DNA of 32,794 bases from Ilumatobacteraceae bacterium (GCA_025358075.1 JANYKU010000131.1:1-32794), one strand, 5' to 3'. Positions 7,522 through 16,143 are shown, counted from the stretch's first letter. The notes: generated from the letters alone by a model not told the origin. Numbers and translations are program-made.

Positions 7522-8783
7522 CAGTTCGATTCTGCCACGAGGTCGGGGCCGAGAGCGTCAACGATTCGAACGGTGTGGAACCGGCCGACCTCGAGGTGTT
7601 GCGGCACCTCGATGATGCCGTCGATCTCCGGCGCCTCGCGGGCACTGCGGGCGACACCAACCTCATCGACCAACACGCGCACCGAGGTGCCGATCAACGC
7701 GTCTCGCCGACGAGCGGTGACGTCGTCTTGCAGTTCACGCAGCTCACCGAGGCGTTCGTGCATCAGGCCGGCGTCGACTGCGCCGTCGAGACCGACCGCG
7801 TAGGTGCCTTCCTCGGCGCTGTAGGCGAAGAACCCACACCAGTCGAGCTCGGCCTGCTCGACGAATCGCAGCAGCTGGTCGTGATCTTCCTCGGTCTCCC
7901 CCGGATAGCCGACGATGAAGTTGCTTCGGAAGGCGGCGCCGGGTTGGCGACCGCGGATGTCGCCGATACGACGAAGGAAACGGTCGCCGTCGCCCCAGCG
8001 GCGCATGCGACGCAGCAACCGCTTGCTGACGTGTTGCAGTGACAGGTCGAAGTACGGCACGTCGGTGGCCAAGATCGCGTCGATCAGCTCGTCGGTGAGA
8101 TCGCTCGGGTAGAGGTACAGCAGCCGCGTCCACGGCGACACCGCGCTGACGGCCTTGACCAATGGCACGATCGAGCCGGCGCCCAACTCATCGGGACGAT
8201 CCTTGCCGTAGCTGGCCAGATCTTGGGCGACGAGCACGATCTCTTGAGCCTCGAGCTGGGCGACCTCGTCGAGGATCGACGACACATCTCGGCTGCGTTG
8301 CGGCCCGCGGAACGAGGGAATCGCACAGAACCCGCAGTTGCGATCGCAGCCCTCGGCGATCTTCACGTACGCCCATGGGCTGGATGACTTCGGGCGCGGC
8401 AGGTTCAACAGATCGAGCAGCGGGATTGGCGTGTCACTGATCGAGAGCGGCTTGCGGCCGAGGTTGACGGGAACGCCGAAGCCGGCCACCTGATCGACTT
8501 CCGGCAGCGCCGAGGCCAACTCGTCGCCGTAGCGCTCGGCCATGCAGCCGGTGACCACGAGGCGGGCGCCGTCTTTGCGTTGATCCTCCAGCGCCAAGAT
8601 CGTGTCGATCGACTCCTTGCGAGCCTCGTCGATGAACGCGCAGGTGTTGACGACGACGAGGTCGGCGAGCGCGGCATCGTCGGTCGGCATCATCCCGTCT
8701 GCCAGCAACGTACCGATCAGCTTGTCGCTGTCGACCTGGTTCTTCGGACAGCCCAACGTCTCGACGTAAAACCGCTGTGCCAC
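7521..8783 (-). CDS. rimO: Ribosomal protein S12 methylthiotransferase (radical SAM)
   Basis: 420 aa. The UPF0004 domain carries the three cluster cysteines C12, C48 and C80 (ETLGCPKNQVDSD, NTCAFIDEA, VTGCMAERYGDEL). The radical-SAM domain has CDRNCGFC (C146, C150, C153) followed by AIPSFRGPQRSR, then a TRAM-like C-terminal region. CPKNQVDS and AIPSFRGP distinguish RimO from MiaB. It adds a methylthio group to an Asp of ribosomal protein S12 using two 4Fe-4S clusters. The start is GTG at 8783, with TAGCCT 8 nt upstream, so it can be transcribed separately from ftsK as a leaderless mRNA. Confidence 0.95.
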   Translation of the reverse strand: MAQRFYVETLGCPKNQVDSDKLIGTLLADGMMPTDDAALADLVVVNTCAFIDEARKESIDTILALEDQRKDGARLVVTGCMAERYGDELASALPEVDQVAGFGVPVNLGRKPLSISDTPIPLLDLLNLPRPKSSSPWAYVKIAEGCDRNCGFCAIPSFRGPQRSRDVSSILDEVAQLEAQEIVLVAQDLASYGKDRPDELGAGSIVPLVKAVSAVSPWTRLLYLYPSDLTDELIDAILATDVPYFDLSLQHVSKRLLRRMRRWGDGDRFLRRIGDIRGRQPGAAFRSNFIVGYPGETEEDHDQLLRFVEQAELDWCGFFAYSAEEGTYAVGLDGAVDAGLMHERLGELRELQDDVTARRRDALIGTSVRVLVDEVGVARSAREAPEIDGIIEVPQHLEVGRFHTVRIVDALGPDLVAESN

Positions 8784-8791
8784 GACGTGCC

Positions 8792-8797
8792 AGGCTA
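8792..8797 (-). promoter_or_regulatory. -10 box TAGCCT of a leaderless rimO-pgsA-cinA transcript
   Basis: On the minus strand TAGCCT (8797-8792) fits TANNNT and ends 8 nt before the rimO GTG at 8783. It lies downstream of the palindromic element at 8837-8885 that follows ftsK, so the rimO unit probably starts here. Confidence 0.5.
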
Positions 8798-8836
8798 CCG
8801 AGCCGCCATCGATTGAGGTCCCGGCCCCGTCCGACT

Positions 8837-8885
8837 CCTGTGGAGTTCTTGGTGCCTACCTGGGTGCCGTCAAACACTCCACAGG
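8837..8885 (-). repeat. Palindromic element, copy 1 (after ftsK)
   Basis: CCTGTGGAGT and ACTCCACAGG form a perfect 10-bp inverted repeat enclosing 29 nt. On the minus strand it aligns with two more copies at 25341-25388 and 25393-25440, with the same outer arms, the same TGTTT after the left arm and a related CACCCAGGT-type centre. It begins 14 nt after the ftsK stop, so an RNA hairpin here would terminate or protect the ftsK mRNA. There is no T-tract. Confidence 0.75.
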
Positions 8886-8898
8886 TGAGTGGTTGGGC

Positions 8899-11250
8899 CT
8901 ATCGGTTGCGATGCGCCTCTTGCAGCAACTCGAACTCTTCGACCGTCATCAGCACGGAGCGGGCCTTGCTGCCCTCGCTGGGGCCGACCACACCACTTTG
9001 CTCGAGCAGATCCATCAGCCGCCCGGCTCTGGCAAAGCCAACCTTCAACTTGCGCTGCAACATCGACGTCGAGCCGAGCTGGCTACGAACCACCAGTTCC
9101 ATTGCCTGCCGCAACAGCGTCTCGTCCTCGTCCTCCCCTTCGCTGCCACCCGAGAACAGGCTGCTGCCGGCACTCGCCTCGTCGTCGCCCTCGACACCGC
9201 TGACGTAGACCACCTCGGGTGCCTGGCGCCGCCAATGGGCAACGACCTTGCGGACCTCTTCTTCGCTGACGAACGATCCTTGGATGCGTTGCGAAACGTT
9301 GGAGTTACCCGGCAGCAACAACATGTCGCCCTTGCCGACCAGCTTCTCGGCACCGGACTGATCAAGGATGACGCGGCTGTCGGTGAGGCTGTTGACGGCG
9401 TACGCGGCGCGGGCGGGGATGTTGGCCTTGATGACGCCGGTGATCACGTTGACCGAGGGGCGCTGCGTGGCGACGATCAGGTGGACGCCGACGGCACGCG
9501 CCTTCTGGGCGATGCGCGTGATGCTGTCTTCGACGTCGCGGGCAGCGACCATCATCAAGTCGTTGAGCTCGTCGACGACGATGACGATGTACGGCAGCCG
9601 CTCGAATGAGCTCTCGGAGCCTGGGTCGGGTTGCAGCTCGCCACGGTCGTATGCGGCGTTGTACCCGGTGATGTCGCGGAAGCCGACTTCGAACAACAAG
9701 TCGTAGCGTCGCTCCATCTCCTTCACCGCCCAGCCGAGGGCGTTGGCCGCCTTCTTCGGGTTGGTCACCGGTTGCGTGAGGAGGTGCGGCAAGCGGTTGT
9801 ACTGACCCATCTCGACCTGCTTCGGATCGATCAGGATCAGCCGTACCTGATCCGGTGTGCTGCGCATGAGGATCGAGGTGAGGATGCTGTTGAGCCCGCT
9901 CGACTTGCCGGCGCCTGTGGTGCCGGCAATGAGGAGATGCGGCGTGGTGGCGAGGTTGAGGAACACAGCGCGGCCGGCGATGTCTTTGCCGATTGCAACA
10001 TCGAGTGGGTGAGTGGCCGTCTTGGCTTCGGGCGAGGACATGATGTCGCCGAGGCTGACGAGTTGACGCGTGTGGTTCGGCACCTCCACGCCGATGGCCG
10101 TGCGCCCGGGAATGGGAGCAAGGATGCGCACGTCGGTCGCCGCCATGGCGTAAGCGATGTCGCGGTTGAGGCTGGTGACCCTGGCCACCTTGACACCGGC
10201 ACCCAGTTCGAGCTCGTAACGGGTCACGGTCGGGCCGACCGTCTGACCGAGCAGCCTGGTCTCGACACCGTGCGAGTTGAGGGCGTCGATCAGCGTTCGG
10301 CCGCGGGCCTCGACCTCGGCCTTGTTGATCGTCTGCACTGACGAACGGGTGAGGTACTGAGCCGGCGGCAGCACCCAATGACCGCGGAGCGCGCCAGGCC
10401 CCAACTCGAGCTCGGACTGCTCGACCAGGCCGGGTTCAACCGCGCCTGGCGGCGGCAGCGGACGCGTCGTGCGCGTCTTGCGTTGCTTGGAGGTCTCCGC
10501 CCAATCCTCGTCGAGGGCCGCGTCGTAGACCGTCGGCATTGGAAGCCCACCGGAACCTTGTCGATCGCTCTTCAGCGTCGACATGTTGCCGAAGGCCGTG
10601 CGCGCCCGACGACCGATCGGCATGGCGACGAGACCGACACCACGCCGGGTCTGCGACGCCATCGATTTCAACGATCCGCCCGTCAACAACAGCGCGCCAC
10701 CGACGCCGGCGGCGACGAAGACCACGATCGCCCCACCCGATGCGATCAAGTTGCGCAGCGGTTCACCGACCAACGCGCCGATCCAGCCCCCGGCACGTCC
10801 CAACGTGTCGAAGTGGGCCATGATCTTGTCGGGGCCGCGCACGATGTGAAGCAGCCCGAGCAGCGACAAACCGAGCAATCCCCAGCCGATCGCCAGGCGG
10901 AACGGGTGCGCCGTGCGGCCCTTGCGGATCAGGGCGACACCGACGGCGACCAGCGCGATGGGGACGAGGAATCGGCCGATTCCGGTCAACCAGCCGACGA
11001 CCGTTTCCACACCTCGACCGAGCGGACCGGCCAGATCGACGTACATCGCCAGGCCCAGCAGCACTCCGACGGCGATGAACCCGACCCCGGTGAATTCGTT
11101 CTCGCGACCCTCCATGGCCTGGCGGATCTCGGCAGAGGCCTTGTTACGACGTGACGGCACCGACGTCTCGGCCACCGTCGCCGGCTTTGCCGCCGGGCGT
11201 CGGGTGGTCGTGGTCTTCGACCGCTTCTTGGGTTGACCCCACGTCGTCAT
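8899..11250 (-). CDS. ftsK: FtsK/SpoIIIE-type DNA translocase
   Basis: 783 aa. An N-terminal basic stretch (about 1-50) is followed by four to five membrane helices (about 55-195), a linker, then the motor. The motor has GTTGAGKSSGLNS (Walker A, Lys449), LILIDPKQVEMGQYN and the Walker B strand IVIVVDELNDLMM. The last ~65 residues (SQLGSTSMLQRKLKVGFARAGRLMDLLEQ region) are the winged-helix gamma domain that reads orientation sequences. It pumps chromosomal DNA at the division septum toward dif. I chose the ATG at 11250 because the longer frame start (11343) adds 31 unrelated residues over the lipoprotein gene. TACCGT lies 10 nt upstream (11266-11261). Confidence 0.96.
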   Translation of the reverse strand: MTTWGQPKKRSKTTTTRRPAAKPATVAETSVPSRRNKASAEIRQAMEGRENEFTGVGFIAVGVLLGLAMYVDLAGPLGRGVETVVGWLTGIGRFLVPIALVAVGVALIRKGRTAHPFRLAIGWGLLGLSLLGLLHIVRGPDKIMAHFDTLGRAGGWIGALVGEPLRNLIASGGAIVVFVAAGVGGALLLTGGSLKSMASQTRRGVGLVAMPIGRRARTAFGNMSTLKSDRQGSGGLPMPTVYDAALDEDWAETSKQRKTRTTRPLPPPGAVEPGLVEQSELELGPGALRGHWVLPPAQYLTRSSVQTINKAEVEARGRTLIDALNSHGVETRLLGQTVGPTVTRYELELGAGVKVARVTSLNRDIAYAMAATDVRILAPIPGRTAIGVEVPNHTRQLVSLGDIMSSPEAKTATHPLDVAIGKDIAGRAVFLNLATTPHLLIAGTTGAGKSSGLNSILTSILMRSTPDQVRLILIDPKQVEMGQYNRLPHLLTQPVTNPKKAANALGWAVKEMERRYDLLFEVGFRDITGYNAAYDRGELQPDPGSESSFERLPYIVIVVDELNDLMMVAARDVEDSITRIAQKARAVGVHLIVATQRPSVNVITGVIKANIPARAAYAVNSLTDSRVILDQSGAEKLVGKGDMLLLPGNSNVSQRIQGSFVSEEEVRKVVAHWRRQAPEVVYVSGVEGDDEASAGSSLFSGGSEGEDEDETLLRQAMELVVRSQLGSTSMLQRKLKVGFARAGRLMDLLEQSGVVGPSEGSKARSVLMTVEEFELLQEAHRNR

Positions 11251-11296
11251 AGAGGTTCCAACGGTACCAAGGGGCCGATGCGGAACCGGGGAACTC

Positions 11297-11833
11297 TCAG
11301 GTGTCGACAGATTTGACGGTGCCGTCGGGCCCGACCACGACAACGAGTTGGCCGCCCTGCGGCGACGAGACGGTCACGCTGTATCGCACGATTCCGCCTT
11401 GCCCAGCCTCGATGATGAACGCGTCGGGCTTGGATTGCGGCAGCTCGGATTGAACGTGGCTCAACACCTTGGCAGGGTCGAAATCGAGGGCCGTCTTGGC
11501 GAAGGTGAACCCCGAGGCATCGTGGCCCTCGGTCGACGACAACTCACCGTCGAGGTACACCCACGGCTTGACCACCTTGCCACCGTTCAAGGAGACGAAC
11601 AGGTTGACCAACTGCGACGTGGCGTTGATCTCGAAGTACTGCTGCGGGGCGCCGAGTTGGGCTTCGAGTGCCCCGATCGCCTTGCCGATCAGGTCGACGC
11701 GCGGAGGCGCGCCCGACAACACTGCCAGGGTCGTCGTCGACGCCGATGATGGCGCCGGCGTGGCTGCTGCGCTGCAACCAGTCGCGCTGAGAACGAGCGC
11801 GACGGCGAGGACCACACGAGCGGCCGAAGCCAC
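11297..11833 (-). CDS. Small secreted lipoprotein of unknown function
   Basis: 178 aa from a GTG 7 nt after the rnj stop. The N-terminus RVVLAVALVLSATGC is a clear signal peptide with lipobox SATGC, followed by an Ala/Ser/Thr-rich linker. The rest (about residues 45-178) looks like a single mixed alpha/beta domain with YFEINATSQLVNLFVSLNGGKVVKPWVYLDGEL and a C-terminal beta hairpin (LVVVVGPDGTVKSV). I do not recognise a family. It sits between rnj and ftsK on the same strand (46 nt before ftsK), so it is probably co-transcribed with essential genes. An outer-face membrane-anchored binding or PepSY-like role is speculation. Confidence 0.8.
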   Translation of the reverse strand: MASAARVVLAVALVLSATGCSAAATPAPSSASTTTLAVLSGAPPRVDLIGKAIGALEAQLGAPQQYFEINATSQLVNLFVSLNGGKVVKPWVYLDGELSSTEGHDASGFTFAKTALDFDPAKVLSHVQSELPQSKPDAFIIEAGQGGIVRYSVTVSSPQGGQLVVVVGPDGTVKSVDT

Positions 11834-11840
11834 CTGGCGA

Positions 11841-13502
11841 TCAGGCTTCCATCACGACGGGCACGATCATCGGCCGTCGCTTGGTGCGCTCGTTGACGAA
11901 CTTGCCCGCCGCACGCCGCACGTCGCGCTCGAGCGCGTCGACGTCGCGAACACCGGCAGCGAGCGTCTTCTCGACCGCGTCGGCGACCGCGTCGCACGCC
12001 TCGTCGAGCAAGTCTTCGGCTTCGGGTGCATACACCCAGCCACGAGTGATGATCTCCGGACCGACGAGCACCTTGCCGGTCTCGATGTCGACCGTGACGA
12101 CGACCACGACGACGCCTTCCTCTGCCAGCATCTTGCGGTCGCGCAGCACACCCTGACCGACATCGCCGACGATCCCGTCGACATACAGATACCCGGCGGG
12201 AACACGACCCGTGGCGGCGAGGCCATCGTCATCGAGCGTCAGCACGTCGCCGTCTTCGCACACCAAGACGTGATCGCGGGGCACACCCATGAGGTAGCCG
12301 AGCTTCGCGTTGGCCACCATGTGGCGATACTCGCCGTGAATGGGCACGAAGTAATCCGGCTCGGTCAGCGACAGGTACGTCTTCAGATCCTCGGCTTGGG
12401 CATGGCCGGTGGCGTGCACGTCGGCGACGTGCGAGTGGATGACCTGAGCACCCGCACGCAGCAGACCGTCGATCACCCGGTTGACGTTGCCCTCGTTGCC
12501 CGGGATGGCGTGGCTCGACAGGATCACCGTGTCGGTCTCGCCGATCTTGACCCACTTGCTCTCACCGCGGCCCAGCAGCGCCAGTGCCGACATCGGCTCA
12601 CCCTGCGAACCGGTGGAGATCACGCACACTTGGCCCGGTGGATACTTGTCGATGTCGTCGATGTCGACCAGCGACTTGTCGGGAATCGTGACGACGCCGA
12701 GATCGCGGCCCATACGAACGTTCTTCTTCATGCTGAGGCCCAACGTCGCGACGACGCGGCCCTCGGCAATCGCCGCGTCGGCGATCTGCTGGATGCGATG
12801 CAGGTGGCTGGCGAAACTGGCGGTGATGATCCGCTGGCCGCGCTGCTCGGCGAACAGACCTCGCAGCACCGCGCCAACACTGGTCTCTGACGGCGCGTGA
12901 CCACGTTCCTCGGCGTTCGTCGAATCGGCCAGCAGCAATCGGATGCCTTCGTTGGAGGCGATCGACCCGATGCGGGCGAGGTCGGTGCGGCGACCATCGA
13001 CGGGTGTGAGGTCGAGTTTGAAGTCACCCGAATGCAGGATCACGCCCTGCGGTGTGTGGATGGCGATCGCGTGGGCATGCGGTACCGAGTGCGTGACGGG
13101 AATGAACTCGACGTCGAACGGGCCGATCATGCGCCGCTCGCCATCGGCGACGACGACGAGGGTGGTCTTTCCCATCAGACCGGCTTCCTCGATGCGGTTG
13201 CGAGCCAATCCGAGGGTGACTGCCGAACCGAAGATCGGGAAGCTCAACTCGCGCAGCAGATAGTGCAGCGCGCCGACGTGGTCCTCGTGACCGTGAGTGG
13301 CAACCACGCCTTCGATGCGATCGGCGTTCTCGCGCAGCCAGGTGAAGTCGGGCAGCACGAGGTCGATGCCGTGCATGTCGGCATCTGGGAACATCAGGCC
13401 GCAGTCGATGAGCAGCACGCGATCCTGCTGCTCGATGGCCATGCAGTTGCGGCCGATCTCGCCGAGACCGCCGAGGAAGATGATTCGAACTGGGTCAGCC
13501 AT
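11841..13502 (-). CDS. rnj: Ribonuclease J
   Basis: 553 aa, the normal RNase J size. It opens VRIIFLGGLGEIGRNCMAIE, and the metallo-beta-lactamase motif THGHEDHVGA (H70, H72, D74, H75) is intact. LHSGDFKLDLTPVDG, LLLADSTNAEERGHAPSE and the beta-CASP segments VISTGSQGEPMSALA and VHATGHAQAEDLK follow, with PIHGEYRHM as a further metal site. A C-terminal ~100-residue domain completes it. The enzyme is both a 5'-3' exonuclease and an endonuclease in mRNA decay and rRNA maturation. It starts 6 nt after dapA, the common actinobacterial dapA-rnj pair, and is presumably expressed from the dapA promoter. Confidence 0.96.
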   Translation of the reverse strand: MADPVRIIFLGGLGEIGRNCMAIEQQDRVLLIDCGLMFPDADMHGIDLVLPDFTWLRENADRIEGVVATHGHEDHVGALHYLLRELSFPIFGSAVTLGLARNRIEEAGLMGKTTLVVVADGERRMIGPFDVEFIPVTHSVPHAHAIAIHTPQGVILHSGDFKLDLTPVDGRRTDLARIGSIASNEGIRLLLADSTNAEERGHAPSETSVGAVLRGLFAEQRGQRIITASFASHLHRIQQIADAAIAEGRVVATLGLSMKKNVRMGRDLGVVTIPDKSLVDIDDIDKYPPGQVCVISTGSQGEPMSALALLGRGESKWVKIGETDTVILSSHAIPGNEGNVNRVIDGLLRAGAQVIHSHVADVHATGHAQAEDLKTYLSLTEPDYFVPIHGEYRHMVANAKLGYLMGVPRDHVLVCEDGDVLTLDDDGLAATGRVPAGYLYVDGIVGDVGQGVLRDRKMLAEEGVVVVVVTVDIETGKVLVGPEIITRGWVYAPEAEDLLDEACDAVADAVEKTLAAGVRDVDALERDVRRAAGKFVNERTKRRPMIVPVVMEA

Positions 13503-13508
13503 CAGCGA

Positions 13509-14420
13509 TCACAGCGGACGGTCTGGAAATGCATCCCGCCATCGTTGCAGGTTGGCCCACACTTCCGGCGCTCGTTGGTCGACGAAGGCCGGCGCGTCGC
13601 CCATGGGCAACCGGGCCTGGCCAACGGAAAGGCCGAGGTGTCGCATCATTGCCTTGGTCGGGATCGGGTTCGGGGCGTCGTCGCCGGTCTCGAAGGCGAA
13701 GCTCTCCAACATGCGGCTGTTGACCAGACGAGCCCCGTCGGTGTCGCCCTTTTCCCAGAGATCGAACATCTCCTGGTGATCTTCGCCGGTCCAGTGGGTG
13801 GCGACGCCGATCGTGCCGACGACGCCGCTGGCGAGCAGCGGGAGCGTCATCACGTCGTCGCCGCTGTAGGCCTCGCAGCCCCTGGGCGCCGAGCTGATCA
13901 GGGCCGCGGTCTCACCCGGGTTGGCTGCCGCGTCTTTCAGGGCGACGATGTTGGGAACCTCGCGGAACAGCCTGAGCAAGGTGGCCGTGCTGATCTTGCG
14001 GCCGGTGCGCACAGGGATGTCGTAGACGATCACCGGCAGATCGCTGGCCGCGGCGATGGCCCGCATGTGACCATCGATGCCGGCTTGCGATGGACGGTTG
14101 TAGTACGGACACACGGCGAGGATGCCATCGGCACCGAGCGCCTTCGCCTCCTTCGTCAGCTGGACGGAGTGGCGCGTGTCGTTGGTTCCGGTTCCGGCAA
14201 TCACCGGAATGGTCACGGCTTCGATGACGGCTGCGAACAGAGACAACCGCTCGTCGTCGTTGAGCGTTGGTGCCTCACCGGTGGTGCCGGCGATCACGAG
14301 GCCATCGTTGCCGTGGTCTTGCAGGTGACGAGCGAGAACTTTGGCGGCATCGAGATCGAGCGCTCCGTCGCTGTCGAATGGGGTGACCATCGCGGTGAGC
14401 ACGCGTCCGAATCGAGCCAT
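13509..14420 (-). CDS. dapA: 4-Hydroxy-tetrahydrodipicolinate synthase
   Basis: 303 aa TIM-barrel aldolase. Visible residues are GTTGEAPTL (T46, T47), CPYYNRPSQ (Y106/Y107), VYDIPVRTG (Y133, R138) and the Schiff-base lysine K162 in NIVALKDA. Together they fit DapA rather than other members of the family. It condenses pyruvate with aspartate semialdehyde in lysine and diaminopimelate synthesis. The open frame extends about 300 codons farther upstream, but that part is only the antisense of the neighbouring hydrolase. ATG 14420 is preceded by TACGAT at 7 nt. It is the first gene of the rnj unit. Confidence 0.95.
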   Translation of the reverse strand: MARFGRVLTAMVTPFDSDGALDLDAAKVLARHLQDHGNDGLVIAGTTGEAPTLNDDERLSLFAAVIEAVTIPVIAGTGTNDTRHSVQLTKEAKALGADGILAVCPYYNRPSQAGIDGHMRAIAAASDLPVIVYDIPVRTGRKISTATLLRLFREVPNIVALKDAAANPGETAALISSAPRGCEAYSGDDVMTLPLLASGVVGTIGVATHWTGEDHQEMFDLWEKGDTDGARLVNSRMLESFAFETGDDAPNPIPTKAMMRHLGLSVGQARLPMGDAPAFVDQRAPEVWANLQRWRDAFPDRPL

Positions 14421-14427
14421 GCCCGCA

Positions 14428-14433
14428 ATCGTA
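14428..14433 (-). promoter_or_regulatory. -10 box TACGAT of leaderless dapA
   Basis: TACGAT on the minus strand fits TANNNT and ends 7 nt before the dapA ATG. The 45-bp gap to the divergent hydrolase also holds that gene's -10 (14454-14459), so the two promoters are back to back. Confidence 0.55.
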
Positions 14434-14453
14434 GATGAGACGCGCCGCGGCGT

Positions 14454-14459
14454 TACGGT
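14454..14459 (+). promoter_or_regulatory. -10 box TACGGT of the leaderless MBL-fold hydrolase
   Basis: TACGGT fits TANNNT and ends 6 nt before the ATG at 14466. The upstream promoter region must overlap the dapA promoter. Confidence 0.5.
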
Positions 14460-14465
14460 CGGTTC

Positions 14466-15221
14466 ATGAAGCTCTGGGCACTGCGGTGCGGGGACCTGCA
14501 CACCGATGTCGCCGGCCTGCTCGCGGGACAGCCTCGAGGGGTCATGGGTGACGTCCCCGTGATGTGCTTCGCGGTCGACACCGGCGACGGTGTTCTGGTC
14601 TTCGACACCGGCATGCACGAGTCGTGTTGCGGGCCCGACGCGGCGGCGCACTTCGGCTCGATGTGGACGACGTTCGAGCTCCGTTGCCCGCGTCGCGCCC
14701 TGGTCGACGAACGTTTGCGCCAGGCCGGCTGCTCGGTCGACGAGGTTCGCTGGGTCGTCAACTCGCACTTGCACTTCGATCACGCCGGCCGCAACGCAGC
14801 GTTTCCCGCAGCGACCCAGTACGTGCGCGCCCGCGAACTGGTGTGGGCCCGCGAACGCGCCAAGGTCCCCAGCGGGGTGCTGGCCGGCGACCTCGCCGAA
14901 CTGAACGCGCCCGACTGGGACTACGACGTCGAGTTCGACCTGGCCCCTGGTCTGCGGCTGATCTCGACGCCCGGGCACACACCCGGCCACCAGGCACTGC
15001 ACGTCACCTTCGGAGACGGGCTGGGTTACGTGTGCGTTGGCGACGCGGCCTACACCCTCCAAGCCGTCCTCGACCATCGGCCGACCGGTCGAACGACCTC
15101 CGTGGATCAAGCCACCGAGAGCCTGCGCAAGCTCACCGCCCTCGACGCCCAGATCTTGACGGCTCACGACATCGATCAGTGGCGCGGCGTCGTCGACGTG
15201 GCGATGATCCACGCCACCTGA
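14466..15221 (+). CDS. MBL-fold hydrolase, N-acyl-homoserine-lactonase-like
   Basis: 251 aa with the full dinuclear zinc set: SHLHFDHAG (H101, H103, D105, H106), STPGHTPGHQ (H171), GDAAY (D193) and LTAHD (H234). The length, the early VDTGDGVLVFDTGMHE segment and the H-x-H-x-D-H-A-G-R-N pattern resemble the AttM/AiiA-type lactonase branch of the superfamily. It is likely cytoplasmic and would open a lactone ring or hydrolyse a related ester. Quorum quenching is only a possibility; many actinobacterial homologues act on other lactones. It ends convergently with tam across a large hairpin. Confidence 0.85.
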   Translation: MKLWALRCGDLHTDVAGLLAGQPRGVMGDVPVMCFAVDTGDGVLVFDTGMHESCCGPDAAAHFGSMWTTFELRCPRRALVDERLRQAGCSVDEVRWVVNSHLHFDHAGRNAAFPAATQYVRARELVWARERAKVPSGVLAGDLAELNAPDWDYDVEFDLAPGLRLISTPGHTPGHQALHVTFGDGLGYVCVGDAAYTLQAVLDHRPTGRTTSVDQATESLRKLTALDAQILTAHDIDQWRGVVDVAMIHAT

Positions 15222-15249
15222 CCGACCCTCCACCAACCCATTTTCATCG

Positions 15250-15300
15250 GGGGTTGTCACACGCTGACCGTCTCTGGAACGGTCACGGCGCGACAACCTC
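15250..15300. terminator. Two-tier hairpin between convergent hydrolase and tam genes
   Basis: GGTTGTC (15252-15258) pairs with GACAACC (15292-15298), extended by G-U and G-C outside. Inside, TGACCGT (15265-15271) pairs with ACGGTCA (15279-15285) around a 7-nt loop, and CGC/GCG pairs can form between the two. There is no T-tract, but the position between two gene ends suggests bidirectional termination. CAACCC (15234-15239) can pair with GGGTTG (15251-15256) as an alternative. Confidence 0.6.
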
Positions 15301-15316
15301 CCTGCTGACTGGCGGT

Positions 15317-16105
15317 TCAGGCGGGCAGCCTGCCCCACATGAGGATGCGACGGAACGGGAAGAAGTGCGGCTCGTGCTCACCCAGCACCTGCAGCAGTTC
15401 GGCCTCGTAATCGGCGACGAAGGCCTCGAAGCTGTCACGGTCGACCCGCTTCTCGAAACGGGTCAGCATCGTGCCGCGCACCCACTCGACGACGTGCCGT
15501 GTGCTGGGCAGCACGTGCGGATAGACCTGCAGCCGAACGTGCTGGCGCTCGTAGCCGAGTTCGTAGAGGATCTGGGCGTAGCGCTCGGGCTGCAGCACGT
15601 AGGCCTGGACCGGATCGATCGGCGGGCCCTGCTTGCCGAACATCGACAGATACGGCTCTCGCTCGGCGACTCGCCTGGCGACGGAGTGCGAGGGCATGTC
15701 GGCGTTGGCCGGCACCTGGATGGCGATCTGCCCACCCGGTCGCAAGGCCGCCGTCCAGCGGGCCATCACCTCGGCGTGATCGGGAACCCATTGCAGGCTG
15801 GCTGCGGCCAGCACCAGATCGACGTCACCGTCGGAGGTCCATCGAGCGAGATCGCCATCTTCGAATCGGACTCGGACCGACACATGTTCGCTCGCCTTGT
15901 CGAGCATTGCCGGCGAGTTGTCGATGCCGATCATCTCGTCGATGGCGAGTTGGCTCCCGGCGAGCGCGGTCAGCTCGCCAGGCCCACAACCGAGATCGAC
16001 GGCTCGGCTGATCTCGCCCGGTTCGATCAGCGCGAGAAGATCGTGAAATGGCTGGGCTCGCTCGGCAGCGAAACGGCGGTACTGCTCGGGGTTCCAATCA
16101 GGCAC
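15317..16105 (-). CDS. tam: Trans-aconitate 2-methyltransferase-like SAM enzyme
   Basis: 262 aa class I methyltransferase. The start PDWNPEQYRRFAAERAQPF matches the DWNP-x2-Y-x2-F-x2-ER signature at the Tam N-terminus; motif I is VDLGCGPGELT, followed by IGIDNSPAML, and FPFRRILMWGRLP at the C-terminus fits Tam. It would methylate trans-aconitate, an aconitase inhibitor. I chose GTG 16105 over the upstream ATG 16129 because Tam homology starts here and because TACAAT ends 7 nt before it with a perfect TTGACA upstream; the ATG at 16129 would lie within the promoter. Confidence 0.88.
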   Translation of the reverse strand: MPDWNPEQYRRFAAERAQPFHDLLALIEPGEISRAVDLGCGPGELTALAGSQLAIDEMIGIDNSPAMLDKASEHVSVRVRFEDGDLARWTSDGDVDLVLAAASLQWVPDHAEVMARWTAALRPGGQIAIQVPANADMPSHSVARRVAEREPYLSMFGKQGPPIDPVQAYVLQPERYAQILYELGYERQHVRLQVYPHVLPSTRHVVEWVRGTMLTRFEKRVDRDSFEAFVADYEAELLQVLGEHEPHFFPFRRILMWGRLPA

Positions 16106-16143
16106 AACTTGTATTGTACTTGTATGCATCTGCGCCCTGTCAA
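16105..16143 (-). promoter_or_regulatory. tam promoter (TTGACA/TACAAT) with helical direct repeats
   Basis: On the minus strand, -35 TTGACA (16143-16138) and -10 TACAAT (16118-16113) are separated by 19 nt, and the GTG follows the -10 by 7 nt, giving a leaderless mRNA. The AT-rich stretch also holds two copies of ACTTGTAT on the plus strand (16107-16114 and 16118-16125) 11 bp apart, one helical turn. They cover the -10 and start site and could be an operator. Confidence 0.6.

Noticed and set aside
13509..15338. A 609-codon open frame on the minus strand, apparently a DapA fusion protein
   Set aside because: Only the last 303 codons match DapA. The rest is antisense to the MBL hydrolase gene, and a -10 box sits directly before the internal ATG at 14420.
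16106..16129. ATG 16129 as the start of tam
   Set aside because: It lies between a perfect TTGACA and TACAAT, and the Tam signature starts only at the GTG at 16105.
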